A DNA stretch of 64,000 nucleotides. Origin: Parelaphostrongylus tenuis (taxonomy: Eukaryota; Nematoda; Chromadorea; Rhabditida; Metastrongylidae). Location of the stretch: the NCBI GenBank assembly GCA_019055375.1, contig JAHQIW010007131.1:558001-622000 (forward strand), given 5' to 3'. Positions within the stretch are counted from its first letter, which is position 1, and the number at the start of each line of letters is the position of its first letter. The position numbers and the translations under genes were made by a program. Below, one piece after another: positions 47,683 to 60,218 of this stretch. Below the pieces are notes generated by a model. The model had not been told where the DNA came from and ran no database searches. It worked only from the letters and a program-made list of their open reading frames with translations.

Positions 47683-47895
47683 CATGTTTTGAATAAGGAA
47701 AAGGACAGTTAGTAAAAATCTTGCATTTCATGCCGAGGTTTAGAGATAGCCGGACTCTTGTGCTAAACAATGAATATTTTAGCATACCACATAAACATTG
47801 ATCTTGTTGATCTCATGGCAGGAGAGTTCTGGCGGCTTGATTGATATCTTTTCTGTCTGATCAATACCTTCAGAACTTCGAGGTGTACAATAATG

Positions 47896-47950
47896 TATAG
47901 AGGATAAAGCTCTTTGTGTTGATCATTCTCTAAGGAGCAATGCAATCGAC
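47896..47950 (-). repeat. family A SINE 3'-end fragment
   Basis: A second, truncated tail (gaggataaagctctttgtgt, ttgatcattctctaagg) directly beside the longer copy at 47,962, in the same orientation. Confidence 0.6.
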
Positions 47951-47961
47951 TGCAAAGAAGG

Positions 47962-48270
47962 ATAAAGCATAAAGAATGAAGCTCTCGACGTTGACCATTC
48001 CTTGAGGGATGCGCCATGCATTCGTCTTCAATTTTTTAACTACATTTGAGGTAACTGAATGCATATGCGACCTTTACAGTAACTCACGGTGGCGCCGCTG
48101 TATCGAGTCAGTGTTGCTTATCCTCCCAGACAAGTCTACGACTAGTCCGTACCAATTTACCGGCCCCGGATGGATGGATGGTTTGGTGAGCCATGAGCGC
48201 GAGATCCAACCAGCGACGTAGTGTACTACTTAGAGTGCCTCTAACCACTGCGCCACATGCGCCCCTGTGA
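47962..48270 (-). repeat. tRNA-headed SINE-like copy (family A), well preserved
   Basis: Reverse copy. The tail aggataaagcataaagaatg is followed by ttgaccattccttgaggga. The body has tcctcccagacaagtctac and gtaccaatttaccggcccc. The tRNA-like head is ctctaaccactgcgccacat. One of the least diverged copies in the window. Confidence 0.75.
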
Positions 48271-48279
48271 AAAAGGGCT

Positions 48280-49915
48280 ACGAAATTTGTCCAACTCAAT
48301 TGCTTTTCAACCGCATGTTATCATTCCACCCTCATATGTAATTAAATGAGGAATCTGTTTATATGGGTTTCAATTATGCCGCTTTGTGCCTTCGGCTTTC
48401 CAAAAGACTATTTTGAATTTCTTGATGAACGCTGCAATGTTAGCTCTGATTCGAGTATAACAGAATCTACTCAAGGGAGATGTTTGGTTATCTTCTTGCT
48501 ACAGTGCCTTCCCCTTCATTGAAGTGCTTTGTTGACGCTAATCTAGGCAACACAAGTAAAATTTCTCAGTGCCAATATGTTGAGTGATCTCGCATTTTGA
48601 ATGATTGAAGGCCATCAAATTCCGCAAAAATTGTAAAGTTGTAAAGCTCAAGTCGTTATTGAGTTTTGCATCGGCATATTTATGATTCACATGGGACAGA
48701 TCTTAAAGTCGATAAAGCGACAGACTTCCGGCATTGCCGCCAGTAAACGAATGTTTTGTCGAAAATGACATGTCTGTTGTCATCAGATTGACCTGACCTC
48801 GGCGACAGATGGATGTTTGGATTAGACAAGGAGAAGAAAAACCGCTGACGTTCACACGAGTTACTTACAATTATACTAAAGTATTTTTTCTTCAAAATTT
48901 GATAAAAAATCGGTTTACAATAGATTGTTTGACTGTTGATTCGCGCAAATTGTCTGACAAATCATCTTCTGCTGTTGTCCGGAGAGAAAAAAGTGGTAAA
49001 GCGAAGAGTTCACACATGGAGAAAAGCACATTAAGATTGTTTGTTTTTGCTTCGGTAAGATCTCTGTAATTTTTCTTATATCTACTTATAAAATTCGACA
49101 TTGTGTTCACACTGACACTCCTCACTTCAATATCGTTTCCCTAACTTCATCATTTTTTAGAATCTTCAGAATTTCGAAATGATTGAGATCCTCCCCAAGA
49201 ATATTCTCCTTCCATGAGCGGTGTGGTTGAAGTGTAGTCAAATTAATCTCCGTGGAATCCTCTGGTAACTGCACTTGAGTGTTGTCGAGGTTTTACAAAA
49301 AGCAGTGGTCAACTTTTTTGAATCGAAGAGAGCTTTCCCTGCGAGAATGCAGCACGATCTCAAAACTCTGGAAGTGTGAGAATCTTAATTGATTTGTGCT
49401 GCACTAAAACATTGGCCATACGTTTTGCACGGCATCTTTACCCACTGCTTTCCTCTTTACTGAGGAAAAGATATATAATGGAAAGTGTTTCGATTATTTC
49501 ATTTCGATTTCCATAGCTTATACGTTTTCATCCGCTTTTTCACTACTCTTTTCTTCAATGGCAAGGTACTTTACTCTCCCGACGAATAAACGATTGGTGC
49601 TATCTTTCTCCAATAAATTTATGGATATGAAGACTTCAATTTTCTTGATGATCTTAATGCGAGCCCACGAGTTGGCAAATCAAGTCTTAATACTACCCCC
49701 ATCATTTTCGATGGCCCATTGTGAGTGGTCAAAGTTAGTGCCTGCTTGGTACCAGTTCGATGTCTGGGCGTGCCCATTCTGCTCTGTCCATTGTTATTGC
49801 AATATGTGTTTGCTTTGATGTTTGTAATTGAATCCTGGTTGCGACCGGCTGCTGTCAATGATTCCACTCAGGCAATAAGGTAGAGTCTGATTGCAAAACA
49901 ACTTTTTTGTTGTGC
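48280..49915. other. 1.6-kb gene-free stretch
   Basis: A plus-strand frame at 48,809-49,069 (with DSRKLSDKSSSAVVRREKSG) is mildly protein-like but has no splice or family support. Nothing else recognised. Confidence 0.4.
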
Positions 49916-49919
49916 TTCT

Positions 49920-50032
49920 AAATACATATGTGTGTACATATGTATATGCTTAAATATACATATATGCAGACATAGACATGTGTACATGTATACACATATT
50001 TGTATGTACATGCATGTTATATATGCATATCA
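49920..50032. repeat. ATAC/ACAT microsatellite
   Basis: Imperfect acatatgtgtac- and atatacat-type repeats. Confidence 0.75.
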
Positions 50033-50039
50033 CAATATT

Positions 50040-50900
50040 TTTGCCAAACTTTTTGTGTTTATTTTTTGGTATATGGGTGAATTGGTGTGAATTTATATTA
50101 TATGTTTGTTTCTTGGATGCGTTTTCTGTAGAAACTTTATTTGCAAAATGAACCGGAAGAAAATTCAATTCTCGGGCAATCTCTTGTAAAAGTTTCATAA
50201 AACCCAGTGTTATTGGAGCGCGATCTCATGGAATTAATGAGGTACGATCCGTGAACTGCGTTGAAAGGCCAAGCGCACAGGTTTCCAGAAATTACCGTTC
50301 TGTTGCTTGGCTCTCCTCCAATATTTCGCTTGTGTCCTCAACTACTCTGCAACCGCTACGTTCTTGTGCGCATCGTTCCAATTCCTTGAAGACTTCTTAT
50401 GTGACGTGATGGAAAAAAAAATCATCTTGTCTATCCACTGAATTACTAGTTTTCTGCATGGTTTGCATCATAGCTCAAGCATACTACAGAGCATAGAGAA
50501 TGCCTATCCATAGACCGGCCTCTGTGTAAAATCTATGTTTTATTAGCGATGGATTGATCGAAAATCTGGCGAAAATTTTCGTGCGGAGAAATTGTCCACA
50601 AAATGGCAGCACACTGAAATCAGGTTGGATGACATGAAACGTGCAGTAGCGTAAATGCCGAACTTAACGCATTTGCTCACCACTGGCTAAGAAGCAGGGA
50701 CTGCTTTCTCAGTCACATTGTACCAGTGAGTGTATGTTGCGAACGAATCCCATTCTTCTACACAACATTCTTCGGCTTCTGTGCAATGTCATCAAACTGT
50801 GGCAGTGACAAAACAACCGTTGTAATGTGTACTAGTATTGATAATGTCTCAACAATCCATTGAAAATACCGGTCTGATTCAGGTTCTATGATCTTCTACT
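50040..50900. other. gene-free stretch
   Basis: No coding sequence or named repeat recognised between the two microsatellites. Confidence 0.4.
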
Positions 50901-50904
50901 GCCT

Positions 50905-51500
50905 GAACACATACGCGCACACAAATATACATGAAGATACGCCCATACTTTTATACGTGCATACATACATACATGCACATGCATGTACATACATGCATTC
51001 ATGCAGACGTACATGCGTGCATACACACATACACGAATACATATACATCCATGCATACATGCATGCATACAAACATACGCACATTCATACATACATACAT
51101 ACATACATACATGTATACATAGATACACATACATGCATACACACGCATGTACACACATGCATACATACATACGTACATACGTACTTACATACATACACTT
51201 ACATACATAGATACATGCATACATACATACATACATACATAAATACTACATACATACTTTACATACATACAAACAAACATACATACATGCATACATACAT
51301 AGATAATACATACATGCATAAATACTACATGCATACATCACGTACATACATACATAAATTCTACATACATACAAACATACATACATACATACATACATAC
51401 ATACATACATACATACATACATACATACATACATACATACATACATACATAAATTCATACATACATACATACATACATATACATACGTACATACTACATG
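50905..51500. repeat. (CATA)n microsatellite, ~600 bp
   Basis: Long tetranucleotide array, nearly pure at 51,370-51,450 and interrupted elsewhere by catg, cgta and aaac variants. It makes long His/Thr/Tyr-rich frames on one strand and Cys/Met/Tyr-rich frames on the other, none of them genes. Confidence 0.95.
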
Positions 51501-52239
51501 ATAAACACATGAACTTTCTTATATCTTTTGTTAAGTTTCTAATTTTTTTATGGTGAAGAGCGATTTCTGATCCTGCATCATTTCATTCAAACTCATTTCA
51601 TTGGATTGAAATTAGTGAATTTCTAATCGCTCCAATTACTGATGCCATCATTGTCGGTGAAGTCTTATTCTTTGATAAGCATATAGTTTTGTATTTTAAA
51701 ACATGATAGTAATTTCTTCACCACATTCTTTGGAATTCATCGAAGAGCATGTCATTAGGCTAGAAGAACGAATTCGTGCAATACTCGCAACTGTTGTGCA
51801 AAGCTTTAACGCTCACCAGCTTTTCTTCAACTTTGCAAATTTTAGTTGAATGAGGAAACTGCTTATTTCATTAAAGGAGGAACTACATCTTGGTTATGAA
51901 CGCGATCGATAACCATTCAATTTATTCTAATCACTCACATCATTTGTCTAGGCGTAGCTCGATCACTTGTTGATCAAGTGAGTTAACTGAGTAGACATAT
52001 GTGAAAGCAATGAAGAATGTTGCATATAAATACACATTATCACTTTCATTTGTGGCTTGAAATTAGGTGTCATGTCTCCAATTCATATCTGAAATAAAGT
52101 TGGAAACTATGGATTTCTTCTCCAATTTCCAACGACACTGTGACAATGACTGTGACATTTTTGAGTGAAAACTATTATCTCCTTTTAGAATTCTTTCAAT
52201 CTAATCACTTCAAGCGGTGGTATGCTGTTATAGACATAC
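51501..52239. other. gene-free stretch
   Basis: AT-rich, no exon or repeat recognised. Confidence 0.45.
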
Positions 52240-52450
52240 CTATTGATGTAGAGTAATGTGCAAAATTTGAGTCAGCTGGGACTCGAATACACATTCCACC
52301 CTATCCATGGGCGCGTGCTCGAAACGTTGCGCCACAAGCGCCTGTTTTGACAGCTCTCATCCTACGTTGGAACGCATCTATCTGTTAGCAACGAACCGTC
52401 AACGATATGGCACGGGTAGTCGCTATCGACATTTAACCCAGTCGTGCTGG
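52240..52450 (-). repeat. partial family B foldback arm
   Basis: tgatgtagagtaatgtgcaa, cagctgggactcgaatacac and gcgcgtgctcgaaacgttgc correspond to the left arm of 26,328-26,701, with part of the centre (atctgttagcaacgaacc). Confidence 0.6.
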
Positions 52451-52529
52451 CAGATACTGAATATTAGATAATCAAACATAATTTCTTTTTATTTTACCAC
52501 TTCTAAAGATGTTATGATGTTGTAAATTT

Positions 52530-52765
52530 ACCCATTGATGTAGGGTAATGTGCAAAACTTTTTGCGTCAGTTGGGACACGAGCCCACATTTTCCCCTATC
52601 CGGCGGATCCGGATAGATGCGTTGTAGCACAGAAAGAATGATGTCCAAGCAGGCGACGCTAATGCAACGTTTCGAAGACGCGTCCCCGGCTAATGTGAAA
52701 TATGGGTTCAAGTCCCAACTAACGCAAAAAATCTTGCACATCACTCTACTCATTGTCGATAGCGA
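52530..52765. repeat. family B foldback element, internally deleted
   Basis: The left end ttgatgtagggtaatgtgca and right end tgcacatcactctactcatt are inverted. The tRNA-like module in the right arm reads gctaatgcaacgtttcgaag and gggttcaagtcccaactaac. The centre is much shorter than in the full copy at 26,328. Confidence 0.7.
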
Positions 52766-52769
52766 CTAC

Positions 52770-53940
52770 TCGTATCATTTCGATTTATGCCCATCAGTGT
52801 AAGAAGATGTTGTCGAACTGCCAGCTCGAATAGTAAGCACTATTCAGTATCAAATGCTTAATAATTGTAATGCGCTTACTACCTTTATTTTTCTTATGTT
52901 ATGCGACCCATTTTCCACATCTGTTGCGCAGGTAACAACATTTCGTCCATTTGTTTCATTTGTCCGCATTCATCAACCGCGATGGCCTTCCAAATTTTCC
53001 GCGTATTATCGCCTGCAAATTGGGAATTTTCTTTTCGTGCGGGTTCAGTCTATTCTTTGAAGTCCTGAGATAGAAAGGTTCAAACTTATTCACTTTGAAT
53101 GTAGAAAGTGCACTTTCGCTTATAATCTTGCTCCGTTACGCGATTCCAGAGTAATGAAAGCTGTGATAAACTCAGTGCGGCTTCAAACAACCACGGGGTC
53201 CGAAACCATTGACATCGTTCAGCAATGGGCTACCCAGCCCTTTGCGTGTTAATTGCAAAACTCTGAATTACACTAATTTTCGTTTGAATTCAAAAAATTC
53301 ATCCGATTAGCAGTCCTTGGTTGCAAATGATTTCTTCCGTTAATATTTGCTCTCTTTGCTTTTGTAAATCAGATGTAAACTTTTCTGTGATTCTTTTTTG
53401 CTTTGCTCTAATCAATTTGAATTTTTATGAAAATTGATGATCAGCATGACGTTTACGGTTTACTAATACCATATTATTACACGTCTGATTTTACCTTAAT
53501 CGATTTTCCTCCTATACAATCTGAAAGTGAGAGTTTCTAATCCTTCTCTTCTTTGTTTCTTCTCATCGTTGACAGAATGTCCATTCTTTTCGACATTAAC
53601 GTTTCATTTTCACGTTTTCTTGTGTTGACATCAGCAATAAATTTCGAATTAATCAAGTTTAACAAGAATATCGATCAGTGACAAAAGTGATGAAACGTGT
53701 CTTTTTCAGTTTTTTTTTTCAAATGGTTAGCAATGAATGATACTTCTACACTTGGAATTTTTGAAAAAACAAGCAAAAATGCTCGAATCACTATGTCCTT
53801 GGCCTTGTAATAGCTTTGCAAAAGTTAAACCGTTTAGCGTTTAGCAGTCCAATATTTTTTTAGACAGGTTAATTTTGAATAGAATACGTCATACATTCGA
53901 CTTGATTATCGTGGATCAGTGCATAGCATATCGGTCTACA
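52770..53940. other. gene-free AT-rich stretch
   Basis: No exon recognised. A TTTTTTTAGACAG acceptor-like string ends at about 53,869, just ahead of the possible first exon at 53,943. Confidence 0.4.
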
Positions 53941-53942
53941 TA

Positions 53943-54067
53943 ATGACTTGCAGTAGCCCACCGATGAATCAAGAGAATGTTCTGATCCTTCTAGACAATC
54001 TGCAACAACGACTTGCGCCTGAGAGGGACTCTCTAGCCACTGCGCAGCTTGATCCTTTCGCTTCTTG
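53943..54067 (+). CDS. possible first coding exon, unknown protein
   Basis: From ATG 53,943 a frame reads MTCSSPPMNQENVLILL, then DNLQQRLAPERDSLATAQLD, up to a GTTTTT donor at 54,068. Composition is helical and charged, unlike its AT-rich surroundings. Downstream acceptors at 54,219 and 54,340 exist, but no convincing continuation was found. The family is not recognised. Confidence 0.3.
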
Positions 54068-54621
54068 GTTTTTGTTCAAACTAGTTTCTTTATTAATTAC
54101 CTGCATAATATATGGACAAGGCTGTTTTTCAAAAAAAAATTTTTCATTGGTTGAACATTTTATCATTGTTTCTTTTCTTTTAATCGTCTATATGAATTCT
54201 CCACGCTTTTCCACAGCGGCTGGATCTCGAATAATCAGTGGCAGCCTTGTGCACCCTCTTAATTCACTTTTCATTGCTTGACTGGCGCTAGGGCTGGGTT
54301 GTCGTCGATTTCTGAATTGGCGGCGTCCTTTCAGTGGCGATCGCCATTATTCCTGCTCATTCTCATGCAAATCGTCTAAACTGGCTTGCACTGTATTCTG
54401 ACGTTTCGATCAACGCCTTAGCATTAGTTCATCCTCATTCTTGATCAATCAGGCGCTGCTAATCGAAACTTTTTTCTGGTGCCCTCAAACTTCTTTCTTC
54501 TTTTATCGAAAAAAAGCTGTATGGAGAAAAAATGAAAAAGCATAGATAGTAGCAATTCAATGATAGTCACATTTTGTTACGAATGCCAATGTTTTATGCT
54601 ATTTAACGCTTACTCAAACGT

Positions 54622-54666
54622 GCTACCGTAACCTTCAAACCAATGCTCCAAAACAGTTACGGTAGC
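54622..54666. other. perfect 11-bp stem hairpin
   Basis: gctaccgtaac (54,622-54,632) and its exact complement gttacggtagc (54,656-54,666) enclose a 23-nt loop. It is not followed by a T-run and lies in gene-free sequence; role unknown. Confidence 0.6.
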
Positions 54667-54699
54667 CTTCATATCTCAGGAACGTGCTGGTGCCTATTT

Positions 54700-56160
54700 T
54701 ACGTAGTCATTGTTATCTCGAATGTAGGAGTGCTTTAGCACTTCTTTCCATTTTCTGCGAAAATTCCACGACTTCATGATTTTCCAGAGAGTATTTTTTC
54801 ATGTAGCTGAGTTTGTCGGGTAACGAATATTGAGAGAGCGAATGCCCCATGACGCCTGACATGTACACTATAGTGTCCGTGATTGCTCAATCTGTCGCTC
54901 TAGAACTATGCTTGGATAAGAAGTGGTGTCATTTTTTCTCTGAAAATCTATCATAAACTTACTAGAGCTAAAATTACATTATATTCTGTGGAAACAACTG
55001 ATAATTGTGAGCTTCTCTAAGCAGGGCATGTTTTCGACGTCTTACCGTCTTCTTATAAACGGTGAAGACTTCGAGAATTTAACTGAATTAGCAGTTCACA
55101 TGGAAAGTCCTTCTAATAAATATCTGGCATCTCGGTTTTGACTCAGCCTTAATGTTGCATTATCATGTGCCTGACAGTGCTTCTCAAAAGTCCCGTCACT
55201 CCACGATCCCTATCGCTCATAGACCGAACTCAGAGCTTCACCTAAGCTTCCATCCCTTAATTGGGCACACGACTCTCAAGTTTTCGTTAACTTCCCCTAC
55301 CACATTATGGCCAAAAACTGGCATTTATATAATAATTATTGGTGTTTAACACGTCCTATTTCGGTTTTTCCATACTTTGTATCATTTTTCCACTTTTTTC
55401 CATTAGTAATGAAATTATGTTATCAATGAACATCATTTAGACTCAATTGAACCACTATAGACCACGCGATTGTCAAGATTCCTCATGAAATTCTTTTAAT
55501 CTTTGATAGGATTCAATGTTCTTCTAGTGGCTTACATTTTCGGTACATACACCTCCGTCATGGCCATTGAAAGAGAAAGCCCAATATTTTAACTGTATGT
55601 ACGAAATCAATCAAATTGGTCATTTTTTCCTTGAATTTTTCGTTATTGACATGGAACCGTATAAATATTATCAAGTATAGATCTACAACTGTGCGATGAT
55701 CCATAATCTTGGACACATATGAAAACAGAATGTAAATTTGAAAAACAAAGCAAAAAGTAGGCATGATCCAGAATTTGTTGTCGTCATGTAATTCATCATT
55801 TCCTTTACGCTCGAATGTCAAAGTGAAAAAATGTGACAGATTTCTTCTCGTGCGTGTCGAAATCTCTGCACGTTCGCCGTTTTCACTCTAATGCATCAAT
55901 TTATCATTTAATTTCCGCATGATTTTCAATGTTTTGACTACGAAGATGTTTAGACTCCTTGACATTTGCGCGCTCTAAAGACTTCTCGTTACAGATCTTT
56001 TTTGATCGCCGTCAGAGTTTTTCACATAATTATTCATTGGCACGTATCACTCCTCTTACCAAATGTTGATGTGAGGTTCACTGCGACCAACTGATTGTAG
56101 GTAAGCTTTTCATCAAGCTTTCACCTTACCATCAAATCAATAATCTGGTAGAAGAAAGAC
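54700..56160. other. 1.4-kb gene-free stretch
   Basis: No exon or named repeat recognised. Confidence 0.4.
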
Positions 56161-56162
56161 GG

Positions 56163-56335
56163 AGCAAGGGCCTCAATGGTGCAATGAATAATACGTGAAC
56201 GTGCAAAAAGGTAATCGCGGGTTCGAAGCCATTACAAGTTTCGAGCTTTGGTCGTACTCAGCACTGTTATAGTTACAAAGAGTAGGCTTTGAGTAAAAAA
56301 TGTGATTCTGATTTCAAGACTTCTCACAAATCAGG
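56163..56335 (+). repeat. tRNA-headed SINE-like copy (family C), copy 2
   Basis: The head cctcaatggtgcaatgaata (A box) is followed by taatcgcgggttcgaagcc, a good B box. Downstream gagctttggtcgtactcagc and ttacaaagagtaggctttg parallel the copy at 43,826. Confidence 0.55.
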
Positions 56336-57129
56336 ATGTGCCATATCAACAATAAGATAAGTGTGTTCTCTCCGAAATCCGAATGCGATTTAGAGAATGG
56401 GAAAAGGCCAAAAATGAAAACAAAAATACTATATTTCTCCGACGGTGACCTCATAGTGTTAAAAATTGAAACAGCTTAGTCAGATGGATATCTGAATGGT
56501 TTGCTATGGACTTCACTTTGATTTTTCAGCCGCCATGTCAACTTAACCTATACGAGCCGCTATAAATGGTCATAATGGGTTTCTTTTCCCGAGTCTCGCT
56601 TCTTTGAGTTACCCATGTTCACGACTGACTTTAAGTTAGCCAGTCGTTGGCTTGCTGACCGTCGGCGACGACTCGTTTATGTTCAAACATTAGAAGAAAA
56701 AGCCCTTATGTAGGCATTCCCGCTTTGGATCTTGCAGGTGCTTTTTCGCATCAACGAGGAAGAAAAATCTTTAAAGAATTGGGAGTCATTCAAAGTATAT
56801 TGGAGGAGGCAAAAAAGTTAAATAGCCCATAAAGACTAAGCGAACCACATTGCCGCATCAAGATCAAGATTGATTTAGTAATCAATAATCAGAATTGACG
56901 AGGCGAACTGATTTCTTGAGATCAACGCTCTATCATTCGGTTCACAAAATGGGAATAGAGCCCAAAAAACTTAGAGAGCTTTATGATAGCTCTAAATGTA
57001 TCGTCGATTATCGATAGAGGTCAGATTATTGTATCTGCTCAAAGTCTACGTCCCATGCGTTATCCAAAATGAAGATTTTTTTGAGCAGTTCGGTCATTAC
57101 AGTACTTCGCTGATGGTCGTACCTGTCAG

Positions 57130-58205
57130 TGTGCGATGCGCTATTCCCCCCTACCGGCACTAATTTTCAACCCCTTGTCAAAATTGCATTTTTTACTTTT
57201 TTCGAAAGTCCTAGTGACCATTCGACAACTCAGATCTTGAGAATTCCAGCTGTATTTTTATTTCCTGAATAGCTTCATATTTCGCCGTAATAATAAAAAT
57301 AATATTACATAATACAATGGGAAATCAGAAAAACAATCCAAGTATTTTTCGCTGAAGAAAGCTTTCCTATCAAAAATTTTTTAACCATTCTATAGCTCAG
57401 ATTTTGGTAATTTCAATGGTACACTTCGTTTTCTAAAAGACTTCAAAGCACTGCAGCACTAAAATTAAGATTGCATTTCACACGCGATGTGCAAACTATG
57501 CACCGATGTGTGAATGGATTTTGTAACACTGATTTCAGGCCATCGCACTTTCAATAACCATTCGATAGCGCCAATGTCCGAAATTTTAACGATGTATTCT
57601 ATTTTTCAGATAGCCTCTACATTACGCTTCAATAGTAAAAAAATTTGATTTCACTGTCAAGCATTTTTTCTGGACAAGGCTTTTCATCTAGAAATCCATT
57701 TCTTAATTGATAGCTCAAATCTCAGCAGTTTCACGGTGTACTTGGTTTTAAAAAAACAGTTCTATTACGCTGCAACACTGAAATTGAGATTGCTATTCAG
57801 CGCTCACATGTTAATTCCGCTGCGCGAACGATACTCGCTCCTCCCACACCCTAATTGACAAGAAATGCGCTCCGAATGCAAAACCAATATTCTTTCGGGT
57901 GTAACAACGCACTGAGAAGCTCTTTTCAGAAACTAAGCAGTTTGTTTAGATCGTTGAGATTTGTGCTATCGAATGGTTATTGAAAGTTTGAAAGAGAAGC
58001 TTTTTCCAGTGAGAAGTGCTTGAGCGTAAACAAAATCTTTTTTTTGATATTACAGCGTAATGCAAGCATCATTTGCAAAATAAAATGCACCATTGAAATT
58101 TTGAGAGCTATGCTGTGGATTGACTGCTAGATCGTCAAAAAAGCAGAAAATCGTCTTCTCACAAGGGGCTGGAAATGAATGCGGGTAGGGAAGAAGTACC
58201 CGCGA
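57130..58205. repeat. ~1.1-kb foldback element with long diverged arms and internal repeats
   Basis: The outer ends mirror each other: gatgcgctattcccccctac and caaccccttgtcaaaatt at the left, against aggggctggaaatgaatg and gtacccgcgatgcat at the right. Further in, blocks built on gctcagat-tt...atttcaatggt and tttcgccgtaat or ttacagcgtaat recur in both orientations several times (57,240; 57,400; 57,570; 57,715; 58,050). No protein is encoded. Confidence 0.7.
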
Positions 58206-58209
58206 TGCA

Positions 58210-59225
58210 TATCTTCAAGATTATGAATTCCGATTGTGATGGATTTTTACAAAGCCATCAAAACGTGTAAGTTGTTAGTCTTCTGACTCTCAATGTCCGA
58301 CTCAATGCACCAATGAGTATATGTCTTTCCATGTGCTATTCTAACCTCAAACAATCCCATCTGTTATTTATCAGAATCCGTCTATTGTCCTGATCATCGT
58401 TTCCTCCAAAACTTTGCCTTCCATTTCCTTTGTGGGAAATCAGAAAAACAACACAACGAATTAATCGCCGGAGCATCAACGGTATCGTCAGATGAGGAAT
58501 GGATCCGGTTTCAGGCCCCAATGCCTTTGACATTAAAAGACATTCGATCAATTTTCCCTAAGAATCAAAATTCATATTAGAATCTACATAAATCTTATAA
58601 AACATTATACCACCATCTAATTGATATTTTTCCATAGCATCTCCTCATGAACGCAGTGACACTGACGTTTCTGGAGCATTCCAAAGAAATTCCATCACAA
58701 TGTGTATGAACGTTTCTCCGATTTTGTCATGATCGTATGAATTTCTTTTCAGAAGATTTTTCCATAGCACATTTATACTAACGAGTTGTTCCATAAATTT
58801 CCACCTGTTTTATGAAATCCTTATTCCTCTCTAAACTGCAACTCGTAGTTTTTAGATTTTTCAGTTCCATGCGAATTTAAAAAGACAAAAAAGTAGCATT
58901 TTTTCAGTAATCTTTCGCGAATTATGAGACTCCTGGAAAAATTTCAGTTTGCAGAATCCAATCAGATTTCATGTCACCTAAAATTTGCTGAACGTCACAA
59001 TAATCACCTTCACAACGTTCAAAATCATGAGATTTTGATTGATTGTTTGTTAAAAGAAAGAGAAAAACAATAATAGACTATTATGAAGTCTCATAAATGA
59101 GATTTCGAATAACTCTAGATGAAATCAAGCACAGCACACCATTAATGAGGGGATGAGCACGTGAACGGTCCTTCCCGCCATGTTATGCAGAGTTCAAAAA
59201 TGGGAGTTTTTTGTGCTTCTCATGA
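58210..59225. other. gene-free stretch
   Basis: AT-rich; no exon or repeat recognised. Confidence 0.4.
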
Positions 59226-59241
59226 GCATGCCTGTTAACAG

Positions 59242-59700
59242 ATAGGTTGAGACAGAACATTTTGGCGTGCAACGTGTCGATGATTGATGTGTTAAACACA
59301 TTTTCGAAAGATATAGTTGAGTTATACAAACTTGATCAATATGTGAGCGAAGAAGAACCACATGCATATTGCAAGACGCCACTAATCACTGCTCTAAACG
59401 TGACCGAAAATACTCCAGATTTCAAAATCGTCAGAGTGGTTGGTGATGCAGTCCAGCAGAAGCGGGCTGCTACTTTGAACCCCTTTCCGAACGCCTTCTT
59501 GCATTCTCATGTTGAACCTGCTGGGCTATCTCCAAAATTGCAACAAGAGTCGCGTCTACTAGCGTCGTACGACATTCTAGTAGAAGGCGAAATCCTTGAG
59601 TAGCTGTGGAAACAACTTGCAAAATGTCCGACGACTTTGGTGGACACTGAATGCGAGGAAACGAATCGAATGCAAGAAGTTCTGATCTGGTGGCGAGTTG
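59242..59700 (+). pseudogene. gene fragment with in-frame TAG, unknown family
   Basis: After an aacag acceptor at 59,237-59,241 a plus frame gives NVSMIDVLNTFSKDIVELY, DFKIVRVVGDAVQQKRAATL and ASYDILVEGEILE. It meets TAG at 59,601-59,603 and continues in the same frame as LWKQLAKCP, then TECEETNRMQEVL. The downstream part aligns without gaps to the fragment on the opposite strand at 60,066-60,218 (both have YDI at the start and QEVL 36 residues later). The family is not recognised. It could still be a working exon ending at the TAG. Confidence 0.4.
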
Positions 59701-60065
59701 TATGTAATTTTAGAAATTTAGAAAATATTAGAATTTCTGCACATCTCCCAATAAGTTGCGCGTATTTTTATTGGGGAAATTCCATCTTTCCAAAGACTGC
59801 ATAGTTTTTCTCCTCGTTTCTTTTTTTCCTTCTCGAGGCTCTCACTTATAACTTGAAGCGGTTGGACACGACACATATTGTCATCGAGTAGGAAACGATG
59901 GTATCGTCCATTTTGTCCGTTTATGATGGAGTGCTGCGCTTCCGATTCAATATGAGGAATAATACTCTAGAAATCCTACACATTTTCTTGTATATAGGCA
60001 GACTTATTTGATAATTTTTTCCACATGTCCGTTAATTACGAAGCACTATTTTGTACACAACGTCA

Positions 60066-60218
60066 TCACAATTTACGCGCTGATTCCAGCACTTCTTGCA
60101 CTTGATTCGTTTCATCGCATTCGTCCTTCACAAAGGTCTCCAAACATTCAACTTGTTTCTTCGCCTTCTGCTTGGTGATTTTGTCTTCTCGATGTATGTC
60201 GTAGAATGATGGTCGAGA
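60066..60218 (-). pseudogene. paralogous gene fragment in inverted orientation
   Basis: The minus frame reads SFYDIHREDKITKQKAKK, QVECLETFVKDECDETNQVQ and EVLESARKL, then TGA at 60,068-60,066. It is homologous to 59,560-59,680 on the other strand. Upstream homology at the DNA level continues to about 60,260 but is broken by a frameshift and a stop. It has Q(CAG) where the other copy has TAG. Family unknown. Confidence 0.4.

Noticed and set aside
50888..51556. 222-codon plus-strand open frame rich in His, Thr, Tyr and Ile, and Cys/Met/Tyr-rich minus-strand frames
   Set aside because: They are translations of the CATA microsatellite; the repeat has no stop in these frames by composition.
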